Below are positions 36,124-46,540 of a stretch of 64,000 nucleotides of DNA, in pieces. Below the pieces are notes generated by a model. That model worked only from the letters and a program-made list of their open reading frames with translations. It made no database searches and had not been told where the DNA came from. Numbering within the stretch: the stretch's first letter is position 1; every line of letters starts with the position of its first letter. Origin of the DNA: Eutypella sp. D-1 (taxonomy: Eukaryota > Ascomycota > Sordariomycetes > Xylariales > Diatrypaceae). The stretch is taken from assembly GCA_023313575.1 (NCBI GenBank), contig JAJTTP010000009.1:1116001-1180000 (forward strand), given 5' to 3'. A program made the translations under genes and the position numbers.

Positions 36124-39100
36124 ATGGCAGATGACAGGCCTGTTACGGCGTCAGGCTCGGGTGTCACTGCCAGTAATTCAAGTAAAGCCGCGAGACTGAG
36201 CAGCATCCCGAGAGCCTCGGCGCCACTATCAGTGTCGTCGTCTCGTCTTCCTGTTCCTCGCTCGTCATCCACGACAACGGCAACGGCGTCGTCGGCTTTA
36301 ACTTCGAAATCCCAGCTGCAGTCCCAGCTGCAGCCGAATACGACACCGAATGCGACGACGACACCTTCGCGGCGTATACGATCCACACCCTCCCGCGATC
36401 ACTTGGCGTCCAATAACAATAACAACAATAACAATACCAAAACGACCTCGACTATACCAGGGACTCCGACCGCATCGGCACGTGGAACGGCGACTAGGAA
36501 GAGAGGGCCACCTCCTTTAAGCTCTCAGATCACTTCACAAGTCGCATCACAGGTCGCATCACAAGTCTCGCGATCCAGTAGAGATAGAAGCAGGAGTACA
36601 AGTGGGAGTACGTCGCGCGAGCCCTCCCTGAATCCAAGGAGGCTTTCTACTTCGAGATCCCAGACGAGATCCCAGACGAGATCCCAAGCTCATCCTCAAG
36701 ACCCTCCTTCGACTCCTTCTGGTGACCAAAGTGAGCGGCGTATTTCCAAGCGTCCATCCCTGTCTGGGCTTGGAAACGGCCTCGGAAACGGCCTCGGAAA
36801 TGGGAGGCGTCCGTCAAGCCATCTCGCGTCCACCCCTTCGAGGGAATGGTTACCGGGACACGATGAAATCTCTAGTCATAGCTTTGAACCCCAAGGTGAT
36901 TCTATCTCTAGCCTGAGGAAGCCGGCGTCATCTCTGGCCTCACGGAAGTCCTCTCAATCGTCCCTTGCTGAGAGGACCATCGAGACCCTCGCACGCTTGC
37001 CCTCCTCTCCAGCCATCAAGAGAGGAGGCAGCAATTTCTTCGATACCGATGCGCCCGCGTCCAGGAGACCTTCTCATTCCCATTCTTATTCTCATTCTCG
37101 ATGTCATTCTCGATCTCAGTCTCAGTCTCAGTCACAATCCCAATCGCGAGGCTGTTCCCGGTCGAGGTCCCCTTCTAGGCCTGACTCGAGTTATCGATCG
37201 GATGGTTCCGCCACTACTACTCCCAGCCGTCCAGGTTCCAGTCTAGGACATGATCTAGTAGTACATGGCAATACCGACAATGCCGACAATGCCGACATTT
37301 TCAGTGCCTCTTCCTCCGACTTGACGCCCAAAGCTATACCCTTACCCACTGTATACGACAGCCCAACCCGACGCGTCTCTACATCGTCTACCACCTTGAC
37401 ACCACGTCCTAAACTCGCCAAGGTGTCTTCACGGTCTTCACTGTCCACTTCGCATGGCCCTGGCCCTTCCTCTAATGCCCCGCGCCTGGAGATCAAGCAG
37501 GGCACGACCCCTCGCGCCAATCGATCTTTGAAGTCGCGGTCTTCCGTGAATAGTCTTTCCAAGCAGTCGACTGACGGCCGCGCTTCCCCTGAGCATCCTA
37601 GCCGAACCCGCCCACTCCGTAAAACCTCCATTGCATCCCTTAAGTCCTCGGTCCACTCTAGCGGCGCATACCGAAACCCATCCATCGCGTCGACTGCCTC
37701 CACCGGAACTACCACGGACCCCGCCGAAGATGGCGTTGCCTCTTCTGCCATCTCAAGCGCAAAATCTTCAGCAGCTCTACGGGAACAGATCGCCAAAGCG
37801 AAGGCTGCAAAACGCGCCACATCCCGACAACCACCACCAGAGAAGGCTGCCGATGCAACGGCGCGGAACCTTGACCAAGCGCCCGTCATCCCTACCGACC
37901 CGACCTTCGACTTCGGTCTCCCCGACGACCCGTTTGGCCAGAAGAAGTTCGAGAGTTCCAACCGGAAAGTGATGCAGTCGCGCATCGAGACGGCCCGCAC
38001 TACTGGTAGGCTCAACATATCAGCCATGGGGCTCCGACAGGTACCTGCGGAGGTATTGAAGATGTATGACCTCGAGTCGATTGGAGGAGCCGATGGGTCA
38101 TGGGCCGAGAGCGTCGATCTTACAAGATTCGTTGCTGCAGATAATGACTTCGAGACAGTCGACGACACCATATTTCCCGACTACGACCCAGCCGATCCCG
38201 CAGCCGACGATGATCTGGAAGAAGCTGGGGGCCACTTGTTTGCCGGGCTCGAGTTGCTCGATTTTCACAACAACTCTCTTATTGCTCTACCCGTAGGACT
38301 CCGTCGCCTGCATTTCCTCACTTCGTTGAACTTGGTAGGCCAACCCTCCCCATTCCCCATTCCCCATGCCTCCTTCCTCCTTATAACGCCTGCGACTATA
38401 TATATATATATATATAACTCTTTCTAACTTTTCTTATGGCGGCAATAGGCACATAACAAACTCACGAATAACTGCCTGGAGACCATATCCCAAGTGAATA
38501 CACTGAGGGACCTCAAGCTGGGGTTCAACCTTCTGTATGGAGCGATGGATGAATGTTTCAGCAAGCTGGAGAACTTAGAGATCCTGGACGTTCAGAATAA
38601 TAACATTTCGGCGCTACCTAGCGGACTCGAGAGGTTGTCGAGGCTCCGTATCCTGAATCTCAATGAAAATGCATTCGAATCATTACCCTTTGAAAGTCTC
38701 TCAGAGTTGCCAATCACGGATTTACAGGCGCGCAAGAATAAACTGTCCGGCACCTTGATAGATGGCACTGGCGTCAATCAGCTTACCTACCTGCAGACAC
38801 TTGATGTTGCCAACAATCGATTGACAATGCTGGTGCCCGCAGCGCAGTCGCTTGATCTGCCTTCGCTTCATCAGCTGAGTGTATCTATGAACCGCATCCA
38901 GTCGCTGCCCTGCATGACCACTTGGACTCGCCTGCTTACCATCGCTGCGGACGAAAACAGCATCACGTCGTTCCCTGAAGGGTTGACGAGCCTGGGGGTC
39001 CGCAGTATTGACTTTGGGAGCAACGACATCCGGGTACTCCCACCGGAAATTTCTCGGATGGAGAGCTTAGCTATGCTTCGAATCAGTGGAAACCCCCTCC

Positions 39101-40098
39101 GAGATAAGAAATTCTCGTCGCTTACTACGGAAGAGGTAAAGGCGACATTAGCGGCAAGGCTGGAACCACCATTGCCCAGTGATGATGGGCCGCCTCCCGA
39201 GCCGCAATCCGCACGCAAGTCTGAGGAGACAAATCCTGCGAACAGCGCACCTCGGGATATGGAGCGCGGTCACTTGGGGGACAGCGACGAAAGCCAGTCC
39301 GACGACGATGATCCTGGTACGCCACGTAGTTCGACGGCTAACGATGCCCCGGGGGGGCCGAGGTCGCGAGCCGCGAGCACTCAGACCTGGCCGGTCAAGG
39401 CGGGCGGCATACTCGACCGATCTAACACGCAGTCGTCGTCGCTCCATCCGGTGGTATGTTCGCGACTGGCGGCGAGCCACGGCATCCGAGAAGTGCGACT
39501 TCAGCACAATACATTCACGAATATTCCGGAGTCACTCTCCTTCTTTGGGGATACGCTTACGACGGTCTCGATGGCGCATAACCAGCTGGTCGGGGAGAGC
39601 TACTTTGCAGGGGATGAGCTGGACCTCACAGCACTGAAGGAGTTGAATCTCTCGTCGAATCGGATCACGAGTCTAGTACCGTTGACGATGCGGCTCCGGG
39701 CGCCGAACCTGGAGAAGATGGATGTCTCGTTCAATAGGATCGTGTCGGTTCCGGTGTTGCGGGACTTCTTTCCGAGCCTCACGGTTCTGCAGATCTCGAA
39801 CAATCACCTGGAGCAGCTGGAATTCGAGTCGATTGCAGGGATGAAGTCGGTTGATGCGAACAACAATGACATTACGCATCTCAACCCTCGAATCGGACTG
39901 CTCGGGGGTAGTGGGGGTCTTGTGATGCTGGACGTAAAAGGGAACCGATTCAGAGTACCGAGGTGGAACGTGCTGGAACGTGGCACGGAGGCGACTTTGC
40001 GGTGGCTCAGGGGGCGAGTGCCAGTAGCGGAGATGGCGGAATGGAGGGCTCAGTCGGGGGAAGTCGAGGAGGAGGAGGACCTTAACGACTTCGATTAG
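36124..40098 (+). CDS. Large leucine-rich repeat protein with Ser-rich disordered N-terminus
   Basis: Model: join 36124-38334 and 38449-40098, 1286 aa. The 114-nt intron (GTAGGC...CAATAG) splits an LRR and splicing restores LTSLNL-AHNKLTNNCLE. Residues 1 to about 600 are Ser/Thr/Arg-rich and disordered, with short tandem motifs (SQVASQVASQV, RSQTRSQTRSQ, GLGNGLGNGLGNG, SHSYSHS/SQSQSQ). After RKVMQSRIETARTTGRLNISAMGL, LRRs of the LxxLxLxxN type run to about residue 960. A linker of about 100 residues with an acidic SDESQSDDDDPGTP stretch follows, then a second LRR array (LKELNLSSNRITSL, LEKMDVSFNRIVSVP, LTVLQISNNHLEQL) to the end. The array and the cap GNRFRVPRWNVLERGTEATL resemble LRRC40-type proteins. 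The role is unknown; it is likely a cytosolic protein-interaction scaffold. Confidence 0.85.
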
Positions 40099-40111
40099 TG
40101 ATATATATGCA

Positions 40112-40150
40112 GGGGGGAGGGGGGGGACGGAGGGGGGGGGGACTGGGCCC
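40112..40150 (+). repeat. G-run tract with quadruplex potential behind the LRR gene
   Basis: Runs of 6, 8 and 10 Gs are separated by A, ACGGA and ACT and followed by GGG. The tract begins about 14 nt after the stop codon of the LRR gene, on the coding strand, so it would lie in the 3' UTR. It meets the pattern of a G-quadruplex motif. Effect unknown. Confidence 0.7.
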
Positions 40151-40663
40151 CACGATGGGCTGCTAGCATTATGTACGGATGGACGGCTGGGTGGTTGGAT
40201 GGCTGGACGGATGGGGATTTTTTGGCATGCCCCCCTTTCTCTCGATCTGTTGATCTGTTGATCTACACTATTTCCATTCTTGGTGGGATATATTTACGCC
40301 GGTATTGAAGACGGCACCAAGGTAATGTATATATTATATATACCTACCTAAGTAGGTATATAAGGATGTACCTGACGGGCTGGGTAAGTATGGGGGCAGA
40401 ACATATCATCTTGGTTTGGCGATGTCACTTGGAACATTATATACAAATTATTCTAGCTGCTACGTAGGTACTTAAGTAGATACCACCACTAAGTCTTAAT
40501 ATGTAATGGACAGGATAACGGGCAGGATAACAGACAGGATAACGGACAGAAGTGCTATCCATGATGAATTCGATAGGTTTTCATGGATGGATTAGTTGGT
40601 ATGTCACTTTCAATGTGGCTGATATATTGGTTTGTGGCTGAGATACCATCTTTTACGTTTTAA

Positions 40664-41154
40664 CTGGTAACATTATTTATTAGGTTTTAGGCCATGCAAG
40701 GTTTTAAGCCACCTTAAGTTTAATTTATTTCCTTTTTTTTTTTTTTCCTTTTTTTATTAAAATAACTATTAAAATAATAATAAACCATTAGTAATAACCA
40801 AGCTATATAATACCTAACCGCAATATAACTTCGAAATAAAATTATATATAACCGATTATATACATATATTAATTTTTACGGCTTAAATTTAACCCGCGGT
40901 ACTAATATATATTTATATTATATATAATATATATATATATTTGGTATTATACCTGTATATCTTTTAATACCCGACCGATTTTTTTTTAATTTTTTATTAT
41001 AATCGAGATTATATAATTAGCTATTAAATAAATTTATAAAAGACTTAAGACAGTTTTAATAGCGTAGCGAATTTTTAAAAAATAAAAAATTTATATAAGA
41101 AAATAAGGTGGCTTAAAACCTTATGTGGCCCAAAACCTAGTGAATAACGTTACT
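40664..41154. mobile_element. RIP-eroded DNA element with about 50-bp terminal inverted repeats
   Basis: The left end reads GTAACATTATTTATTAGG...TTTTAAGCCACCTTA and the reverse complement of the right end reads GTAACGTTATTCACTAGG...TTTTAAGCCACCTTA. That is an imperfect inverted repeat of about 50 bp around 490 bp of AT-rich, RIP-like sequence (ATATAT-rich core near 40905-40940). Size and structure suit a non-autonomous DNA transposon (MITE or hAT-like remnant). It has no coding capacity. It is the only strongly AT-rich patch inside the gene island. Confidence 0.75.
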
Positions 41155-41975
41155 TAGGTACATGTACCTGTCCAACCCCCCAAAATGTCCCGCTCTATGG
41201 TTGCCCCGCCCCATGGTTGCCCCCCCAGCCCCCGTTATTTTAACAGTTGGCCTGCCTTGACTTGTACTAGAAGTACTCTTTTAGAAAGATGAAGAGCTTG
41301 GATAAGTACTTAGGTACATTTTGATAGATAGTTACTAGCCAACAGAAAGCGCTATAAGCAGCGGAGTCAGATGTATTCAGTACATATGTTGCAAGCAATA
41401 CAGTACATACAGCGCCAAGTACAACTTACTGGGGACCTAGGTACCTAAGGAGGGAAATCAAACTCTGCCCGCCTACACGAAGAAAGTACATACATATGTA
41501 TTTAGGTAGGTATGTAAGTATGTATGTAAGTATGTATGTGTTGTAGCTATCCGCTGTCTACCTTCATCCATTCATCCATCCATTCATTCATTATACATTA
41601 CTTCACATTCACATTGACTATCAGGTCACTATCAGGTGGATTTTGTGGATTGTGTTGGTATAATCCAATGTATGTATAATTATAATTCTATCATAAATTT
41701 TATCTGATATCCCCCCCTCACCGACACATCAAACATCATATCATCATCATCGTCGTCGTCGTCGTCGTCGTCATCGTCATCATCATCTTCATTATCATCG
41801 ATTCTGTCTATTCGTATCGCCATCATTATCTTCTTCGTCTCGTCTTCGCTATTCCAGTTGAAAGTTTCCCTCACGCCCCGATCCCTACGGATCGGAAACC
41901 TCCCGAAGAGTCCTAGGATCCAACGTACGGAACGAACGAACGAACGAGAGAGCGAGCGAACGAAGTTGATGAGCC
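41155..41975. promoter_or_regulatory. Intergenic and leader region of the coiled-coil gene
   Basis: It contains several CTTAGGTACAT / CCTAGGTACCTAAG motifs (41155, 41305, 41435), GTAAGTATGTATGTAAGTATG repeats (41500-41540), a (CGT)/(CAT) trinucleotide tract at 41735-41790 and (CGAA)n/(CGAG)n at 41930-41963 just before the ATG. The minus-strand ORF over the trinucleotide tract (a poly-Asp run) is an artefact. Confidence 0.55.
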
Positions 41976-43925
41976 ATGGCGAATAGGGAAAACATGGCAA
42001 GCATGGCCAATATGTCCTCGGCCGGTCCAGAGAGTCCAGATACTCCAGTGATTTCAGAGAGGCCAGAGATATCTTCAGCAGCGAGGGTGCCCCCTACCAC
42101 CACTCCTATCACCACTCCCACCACCATGGACATTGACGGAGTTGCTTCTGCTTCTGCTTCCTCTCAGCAGTCTATTCCTTCTACTGAGGGTCCAGCTTCC
42201 CCTGCCGACTTGGACGACGTCGAGTCTCAAAGGGTTATAATCCCCTCGTCTTTGACGCCCCCGCCATCGTCCCAATTTCCCCCTTCACAACAACAGCAGC
42301 AGGCTCATGGTGAGATCAACAGCACCGACGACCACAACAACAACAACAACAATAGAAACAGCAATAGCAACAGTGCCGGTGCCAATGCCAATGACATCGA
42401 CAACGACCTGGACACCAACAACTCCCAGCAGGCTGCTCATCACCCCGCCAGTCAACCCTCCTCCTCCTCCCCTTCCCCTCACCGTGCATCCATCCCACCA
42501 TCTTCTACTAGTATTACTGGTATTCCTGGTATCACTGGTGTCACCGGTACTACTGGTACGACGTCGGACTACATCCCCCCTACCACCCTCGAAATTTCCA
42601 ATGCCCCAGTCGATCGAGTTCGCCATATGCTCCATGCCAGTCTTGCCGAGAACGCCAGACTCAAGATGGAGACCGCTCATCACAAGCTTCAGTACAACCT
42701 GCTCAGCATGCAGGCCGAGGAGGATGCCAAGAGAGCCGCCGTCGAGCATGATATGACCCGTCGAGAAGTTCAGGCTCTACGCGTCGCCGAGGATTCACGT
42801 CTCACTCGACGCGAGCTCGACGCTGCTGCCCAGACGAGCCATGCCAAGTATCTGCAGCTCAAGGCCTGGTATGACGCTGCTATAGAAGAAAATGACGGTC
42901 TACACAAGCGTCTCAGGCTCTGCAAGAAGGTCATACAACAAAAGGAGGACGACATTCTGAGTCTGGCTGATGAACGTGACATGTTGCTCAACCGCATTCG
43001 TGAGAACCGCGAACATTTCCACATGCTTTGCAGTCCCGGCGGTGCTTTTCACGGCGCCCTGACTCCCAAGAGCCCGCCCGCTTCCACCCCTCAGCAGCAG
43101 TATCGCACCACCCCGCGCCAGACCCCCAAGTCTCTCTATCCCCGCGATAGTCGCGATAGCCGCCACGAGAACGATCCTGATCAGGCTGGCGTCGCCGTGC
43201 TTCTGCAGGCCCTGAGCCACGATAACAATAGTGCTCCCTCCACCCCCCTCACTACAAGCCGCCCCGCCCCTCGAATGCCCCCGAAGCATACCCGTGGCGT
43301 CCAATCACTATCCTCCCTTCCCACCACCCCAGCTTCACATCCTCATGGTACCGACCATTCCGGTCTACTTCCTTCGGTCCATCTTGTTCCTCAATCTGAA
43401 CCCCTTCACCGCTACGGCGGGAGCAGAGCCGCCCCCGAGACGCCTACGAGGGCGGCAAGACGCAAGAGCCGAGAGAGTACCATCTCCGCAGATGACAACG
43501 AAGAGCTAGCCCGCGCCGCGTTGGAATCCGTGGCCGCCGCTACGCAATCCTTCATGTCGCATGGTTCGCGGAGGTCGCAACGCCGCGGTGAGGACGAAGA
43601 GGAAGTATCGGAGAGCCAGGCCAGTCAGGCGGCGTCGGAGATGCTACGCCGGGACCCACGCGAGACACACTTCGAAGTGGCCAGTTCTGTAGGGTCTCGC
43701 GACGGCACCCCAGCCCCGGCGGAGAAGACGGCTAAGCTCCAGTCGAAGCTGTTTGCGGGAGTGAACAAGGCTGTGTCGGCATCGGAGAAGAGAAAGTTGA
43801 GTAATAGCACCGGAGTCGGAAGGGATAGTCTGGCAAGCCCAACAAAGAAGATGAGACATGGGAATAACAACGAAACGGTCTCTCAAAGGGTTGGCTTGGG
43901 GATTCGGTATAGCCAGGAAGCATAG
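41976..43925 (+). CDS. Coiled-coil protein with low-complexity flanks, function unknown
   Basis: A single-exon ORF of 649 aa with start CCATGGCG, a good Kozak context. Residues 1 to about 205 are Ser/Pro/Thr/Asn-rich (poly-Q, poly-N, ITGIPGITGVTGTTGTT). Residues of roughly 210-345 form a long charged coiled coil (RHMLHASLAENARLKMETAH, RREVQALRVAEDSRLTRREL, KRLRLCKKVIQQKEDDILSL, DERDMLLNRIRENREHF). The remainder is disordered, with TP/SP motifs (ALTPKSPPASTP, SAPSTPLTTS, ETPTRAARRKSRES) that suggest proline-directed phosphorylation. A basic stretch SPTKKMRHG lies near the end. I do not recognise a named family. Composition suggests a scaffold or nuclear/cytoskeletal protein, which is inference only. 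Confidence 0.8.
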   Translation: MANRENMASMANMSSAGPESPDTPVISERPEISSAARVPPTTTPITTPTTMDIDGVASASASSQQSIPSTEGPASPADLDDVESQRVIIPSSLTPPPSSQFPPSQQQQQAHGEINSTDDHNNNNNNRNSNSNSAGANANDIDNDLDTNNSQQAAHHPASQPSSSSPSPHRASIPPSSTSITGIPGITGVTGTTGTTSDYIPPTTLEISNAPVDRVRHMLHASLAENARLKMETAHHKLQYNLLSMQAEEDAKRAAVEHDMTRREVQALRVAEDSRLTRRELDAAAQTSHAKYLQLKAWYDAAIEENDGLHKRLRLCKKVIQQKEDDILSLADERDMLLNRIRENREHFHMLCSPGGAFHGALTPKSPPASTPQQQYRTTPRQTPKSLYPRDSRDSRHENDPDQAGVAVLLQALSHDNNSAPSTPLTTSRPAPRMPPKHTRGVQSLSSLPTTPASHPHGTDHSGLLPSVHLVPQSEPLHRYGGSRAAPETPTRAARRKSRESTISADDNEELARAALESVAAATQSFMSHGSRRSQRRGEDEEEVSESQASQAASEMLRRDPRETHFEVASSVGSRDGTPAPAEKTAKLQSKLFAGVNKAVSASEKRKLSNSTGVGRDSLASPTKKMRHGNNNETVSQRVGLGIRYSQEA

Positions 43926-44772
43926 TCAGGATGCGTGGGCAGCACAAAAATACAAGCTAGAAAGGAAATCGGGATCGGACGAATTTACAATTATCAATTG
44001 CCTGACTATAGTTGGTATCTATAGTTGGTATCTATCTGATTCATCTTGGTCATCCCATAGCTCAAGTCCTTCTGTTCGGAATTATTAGTGCTACAAATAA
44101 TCACTGGAGACTACTATTAAGTGCGCACATAACTATATCGTAGTTTATGCATCAACCTATCTACCTTATGCCTGCCTCATAATGGCCTATCAGCGAGATC
44201 ATACTGGCGGCGGACTTGGTCGCACTCACTGCCGGGATCCGATCCCGGTAGTTATTAGGAGACTTGGAGGGGGAACTGGGGAAACTGGGATTTCGGGGGT
44301 TTATTTAACCATCTAGCCCTAGGAGCTGCCGGGTCACACACTAGAGAAGACTACTTAGGTAGAGTTGGTTCAGGCCGGACAGGTTCCACACTGGTCAATA
44401 CGCTGGTCAAATACGCTCCTATCCCCAAATACAAGAACCCGTATAAGAATCCGGAGAAGAATAGATCGAAACATTCCAGGTAAAGTGAGGAAGTTAACGC
44501 AAATGTATACTGCTTGTCTATATAGGTAGATAGGGTGGATGTACGAGGGAGACCACTATTATCCCTAATTTATTCTACTACCACAATTACTCCTACGTGA
44601 CTCACCTCACTAGGAATGATTTAGTAACTGTTCCCGTCACCAATCGTGGTCAGTCGTGGTCATTGTCTAGTCCGGCCATTCCTTCTTCGCGGCTCACTCG
44701 GCTATACGAGGCAGATAGGCAGACGAAGAGATAAATCTGTCTATCGCCAACCTTATCATAACTATTACCATC
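43926..44772. promoter_or_regulatory. Intergenic region upstream of the thiolase gene
   Basis: No gene is seen. A near-perfect palindrome CCGGGATCCGATCCCGG lies at 44232-44248, 525 bp before the thiolase ATG, and a tandem TATAGTTGGTATC repeat at about 44009-44034. Other motifs are not distinctive. Confidence 0.5.
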
Positions 44773-46029
44773 ATGGTCCTTCCAAAGGGGTTGTCGTCGA
44801 TCCTAGCCAAGGCGCCGTCTGATACGGTGATCTTGTCGGCGATCCGTACCCCGATCTGTCGATCTTATCGTGGTCAGCTCAAAGACGCATATCCCGAAGA
44901 GTTACTGTCTGTTGTTCTACGCGCCACTCTCGAAGCCAATCCCAGTCTCCCACCCGAACGCATTGACGATGTCGCAGTCGGCGTCGTGCTCTCTGAATTG
45001 GGTGGGAGCAAGGCCGCCCGCATGGCTTTAAACCACGTCGGTTTCCCTCACACCACCAGTTTATACACCGTCAACCGCGCCTGCAGCAGCAGTCTACAGA
45101 GCATAACCACCGTCGCCGCTCAGATTCGCGCTGGCATGATCACCACCGGAATAGCTGCCGGCATGGAGAGCATGACCCGCAACTATGCCAGCAGGGCCAT
45201 CCCCGTTGACCTATGGCCCGAGCTCAAGGAGAGCTCCGTCCAGGATGCCCGTGATTGCATCATGCCAATGGGCCTCACGAGCGAAAACGTTGCCTCGCGC
45301 TACAGCGTTGGTCGTCGCGAGCAGGACGAGTTTGCCGTCGAGTCTCACCGCCGGGCTGCTAAGGCCCAGGCGGACGGCCTTTTCGACCAGGAAATCGTGC
45401 CGGTGCATACGAGATTCCAGGAGGTTGACAAAGAGGGGAACAAGATCGGCGACGAGAAGCGCATCGAGGTTACCAAGGATGACGGCATCCGCGCGAATGC
45501 TACACTCGACGCCCTCACCAAATTGAAGCCGGCCTTCAAGAGCGACGGTTCCAGCACGGCAGGCAATTCCAGTCAGGTCAGCGACGGGGCCGCCGCGGCG
45601 CTGTTGATGAGCAGAAGCACCGCCACCGAGCTCGGTCTGACCTCGAACATCATCGGCAAGTTCGTAGCCGCTACCGTTGTTGGCTGCGCCCCCGACGAGA
45701 TGGGAATTGGGCCCGCCCTAGCGATTCCCAAGCTACTCGGTCAACTCGATATCGAGGCCAAGGATGTTGATAGGTGGGAGATAAACGAGGCTTTCGCGAG
45801 TCAAGCCATACACTGCGTAAGGGAACTTGGCCTGGAAAAGGATTGGGAGCAGGGCAAAGTCAACCCTGACGGGGGTGCCATTGCTCTTGGCCACCCCTTG
45901 GGCGCTACCGGCGCGAGGATGACGAGCACATTGCTGCATGGTCTACGGCGAAGCGACGGCCAGCTGGGCGTCGTAAGTATGTGTGTGGGCACGGGAATGG
46001 GAATGGCTGGTCTCTTTGTGAGGGAATAG
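44773..46029 (+). CDS. 3-ketoacyl-CoA thiolase (acetyl-CoA C-acyltransferase), peroxisomal type
   Basis: 418 aa, single exon. It cleaves 3-ketoacyl-CoA with CoA to acetyl-CoA and a shortened acyl-CoA, the last step of beta-oxidation. Catalytic residues are present: Cys104 in VNRACSSSLQ, NEAF at 338-341, His374 in GHPLGATGAR and Cys404 in CVGTGMG. KPAFKSDGSSTAGNSSQVSDGAAA matches the ACAA1/POT1-type enzymes closely. Such enzymes usually carry an N-terminal PTS2 signal, R-L-x5-H-L. Here the matching stretch is KGLSSILAKA, without the Arg and His. The C-terminus FVRE is not a PTS1. So it looks like a thiolase paralogue with altered targeting, or an import signal that has drifted. Length fits the family. 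Confidence 0.92.
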   Translation: MVLPKGLSSILAKAPSDTVILSAIRTPICRSYRGQLKDAYPEELLSVVLRATLEANPSLPPERIDDVAVGVVLSELGGSKAARMALNHVGFPHTTSLYTVNRACSSSLQSITTVAAQIRAGMITTGIAAGMESMTRNYASRAIPVDLWPELKESSVQDARDCIMPMGLTSENVASRYSVGRREQDEFAVESHRRAAKAQADGLFDQEIVPVHTRFQEVDKEGNKIGDEKRIEVTKDDGIRANATLDALTKLKPAFKSDGSSTAGNSSQVSDGAAAALLMSRSTATELGLTSNIIGKFVAATVVGCAPDEMGIGPALAIPKLLGQLDIEAKDVDRWEINEAFASQAIHCVRELGLEKDWEQGKVNPDGGAIALGHPLGATGARMTSTLLHGLRRSDGQLGVVSMCVGTGMGMAGLFVRE

Positions 46030-46540
46030 ACAAGTGGTCGTGGCTTGCAACGCTCGGAATTAGCTACAGAATCAAGCGCAGGGGATATGTATAGCGGTCA
46101 AAGGCTATTATGTTTTGCCCACACGCCAGAGTACAACATCCCTACGATTCCCCTGCTGAAGTCGCGAATGGTTCGAAGTTTCCTTTGTTTCGTCCGTGAA
46201 AACGTTGTCAATAGGCGAGTTAGACCTCTCCTATTTGCAGAGTGTGTGAGACATAACGAACAAAGCAACTGGTTTTTTTGCGTGCGGCCACAACCATCTC
46301 GATGAAAACATCAGGCCCACTTCCAGTCTTATATACCTTATTCCACGCTAATCTCTAAGTCGACGGCCGTGAAAGAAGCGATATGGCGGCGCGCGACTCC
46401 AGGGAAAAGCCATTGGACCGAGATGGGAAACAATTGCTGGGCTAGTAAAATTCCTTGTCAGAGAACTGTCATTATTGTTGTCATATTGTCGCCGAACAAA
46501 TCTCCATCTATCTGATAATACCAAAGGCCGGGTCTTCGCC
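46030..46540. promoter_or_regulatory. Intergenic region between thiolase and membrane protein
   Basis: There is no convincing gene. It contains the thiolase 3' UTR and the leader of the membrane-protein gene. A small 5' exon of the next gene could hide here but none is evident. Confidence 0.4.

Noticed and set aside
37191..38171. 326-codon minus-strand ORF
   Set aside because: It is the antisense shadow of the Ser-rich N-terminal exon of the LRR gene.
41680..42000. Minus-strand ORF with a poly-Asp run
   Set aside because: It arises from the (CGT)/(CAT) trinucleotide tract in the leader of the plus-strand coiled-coil gene.
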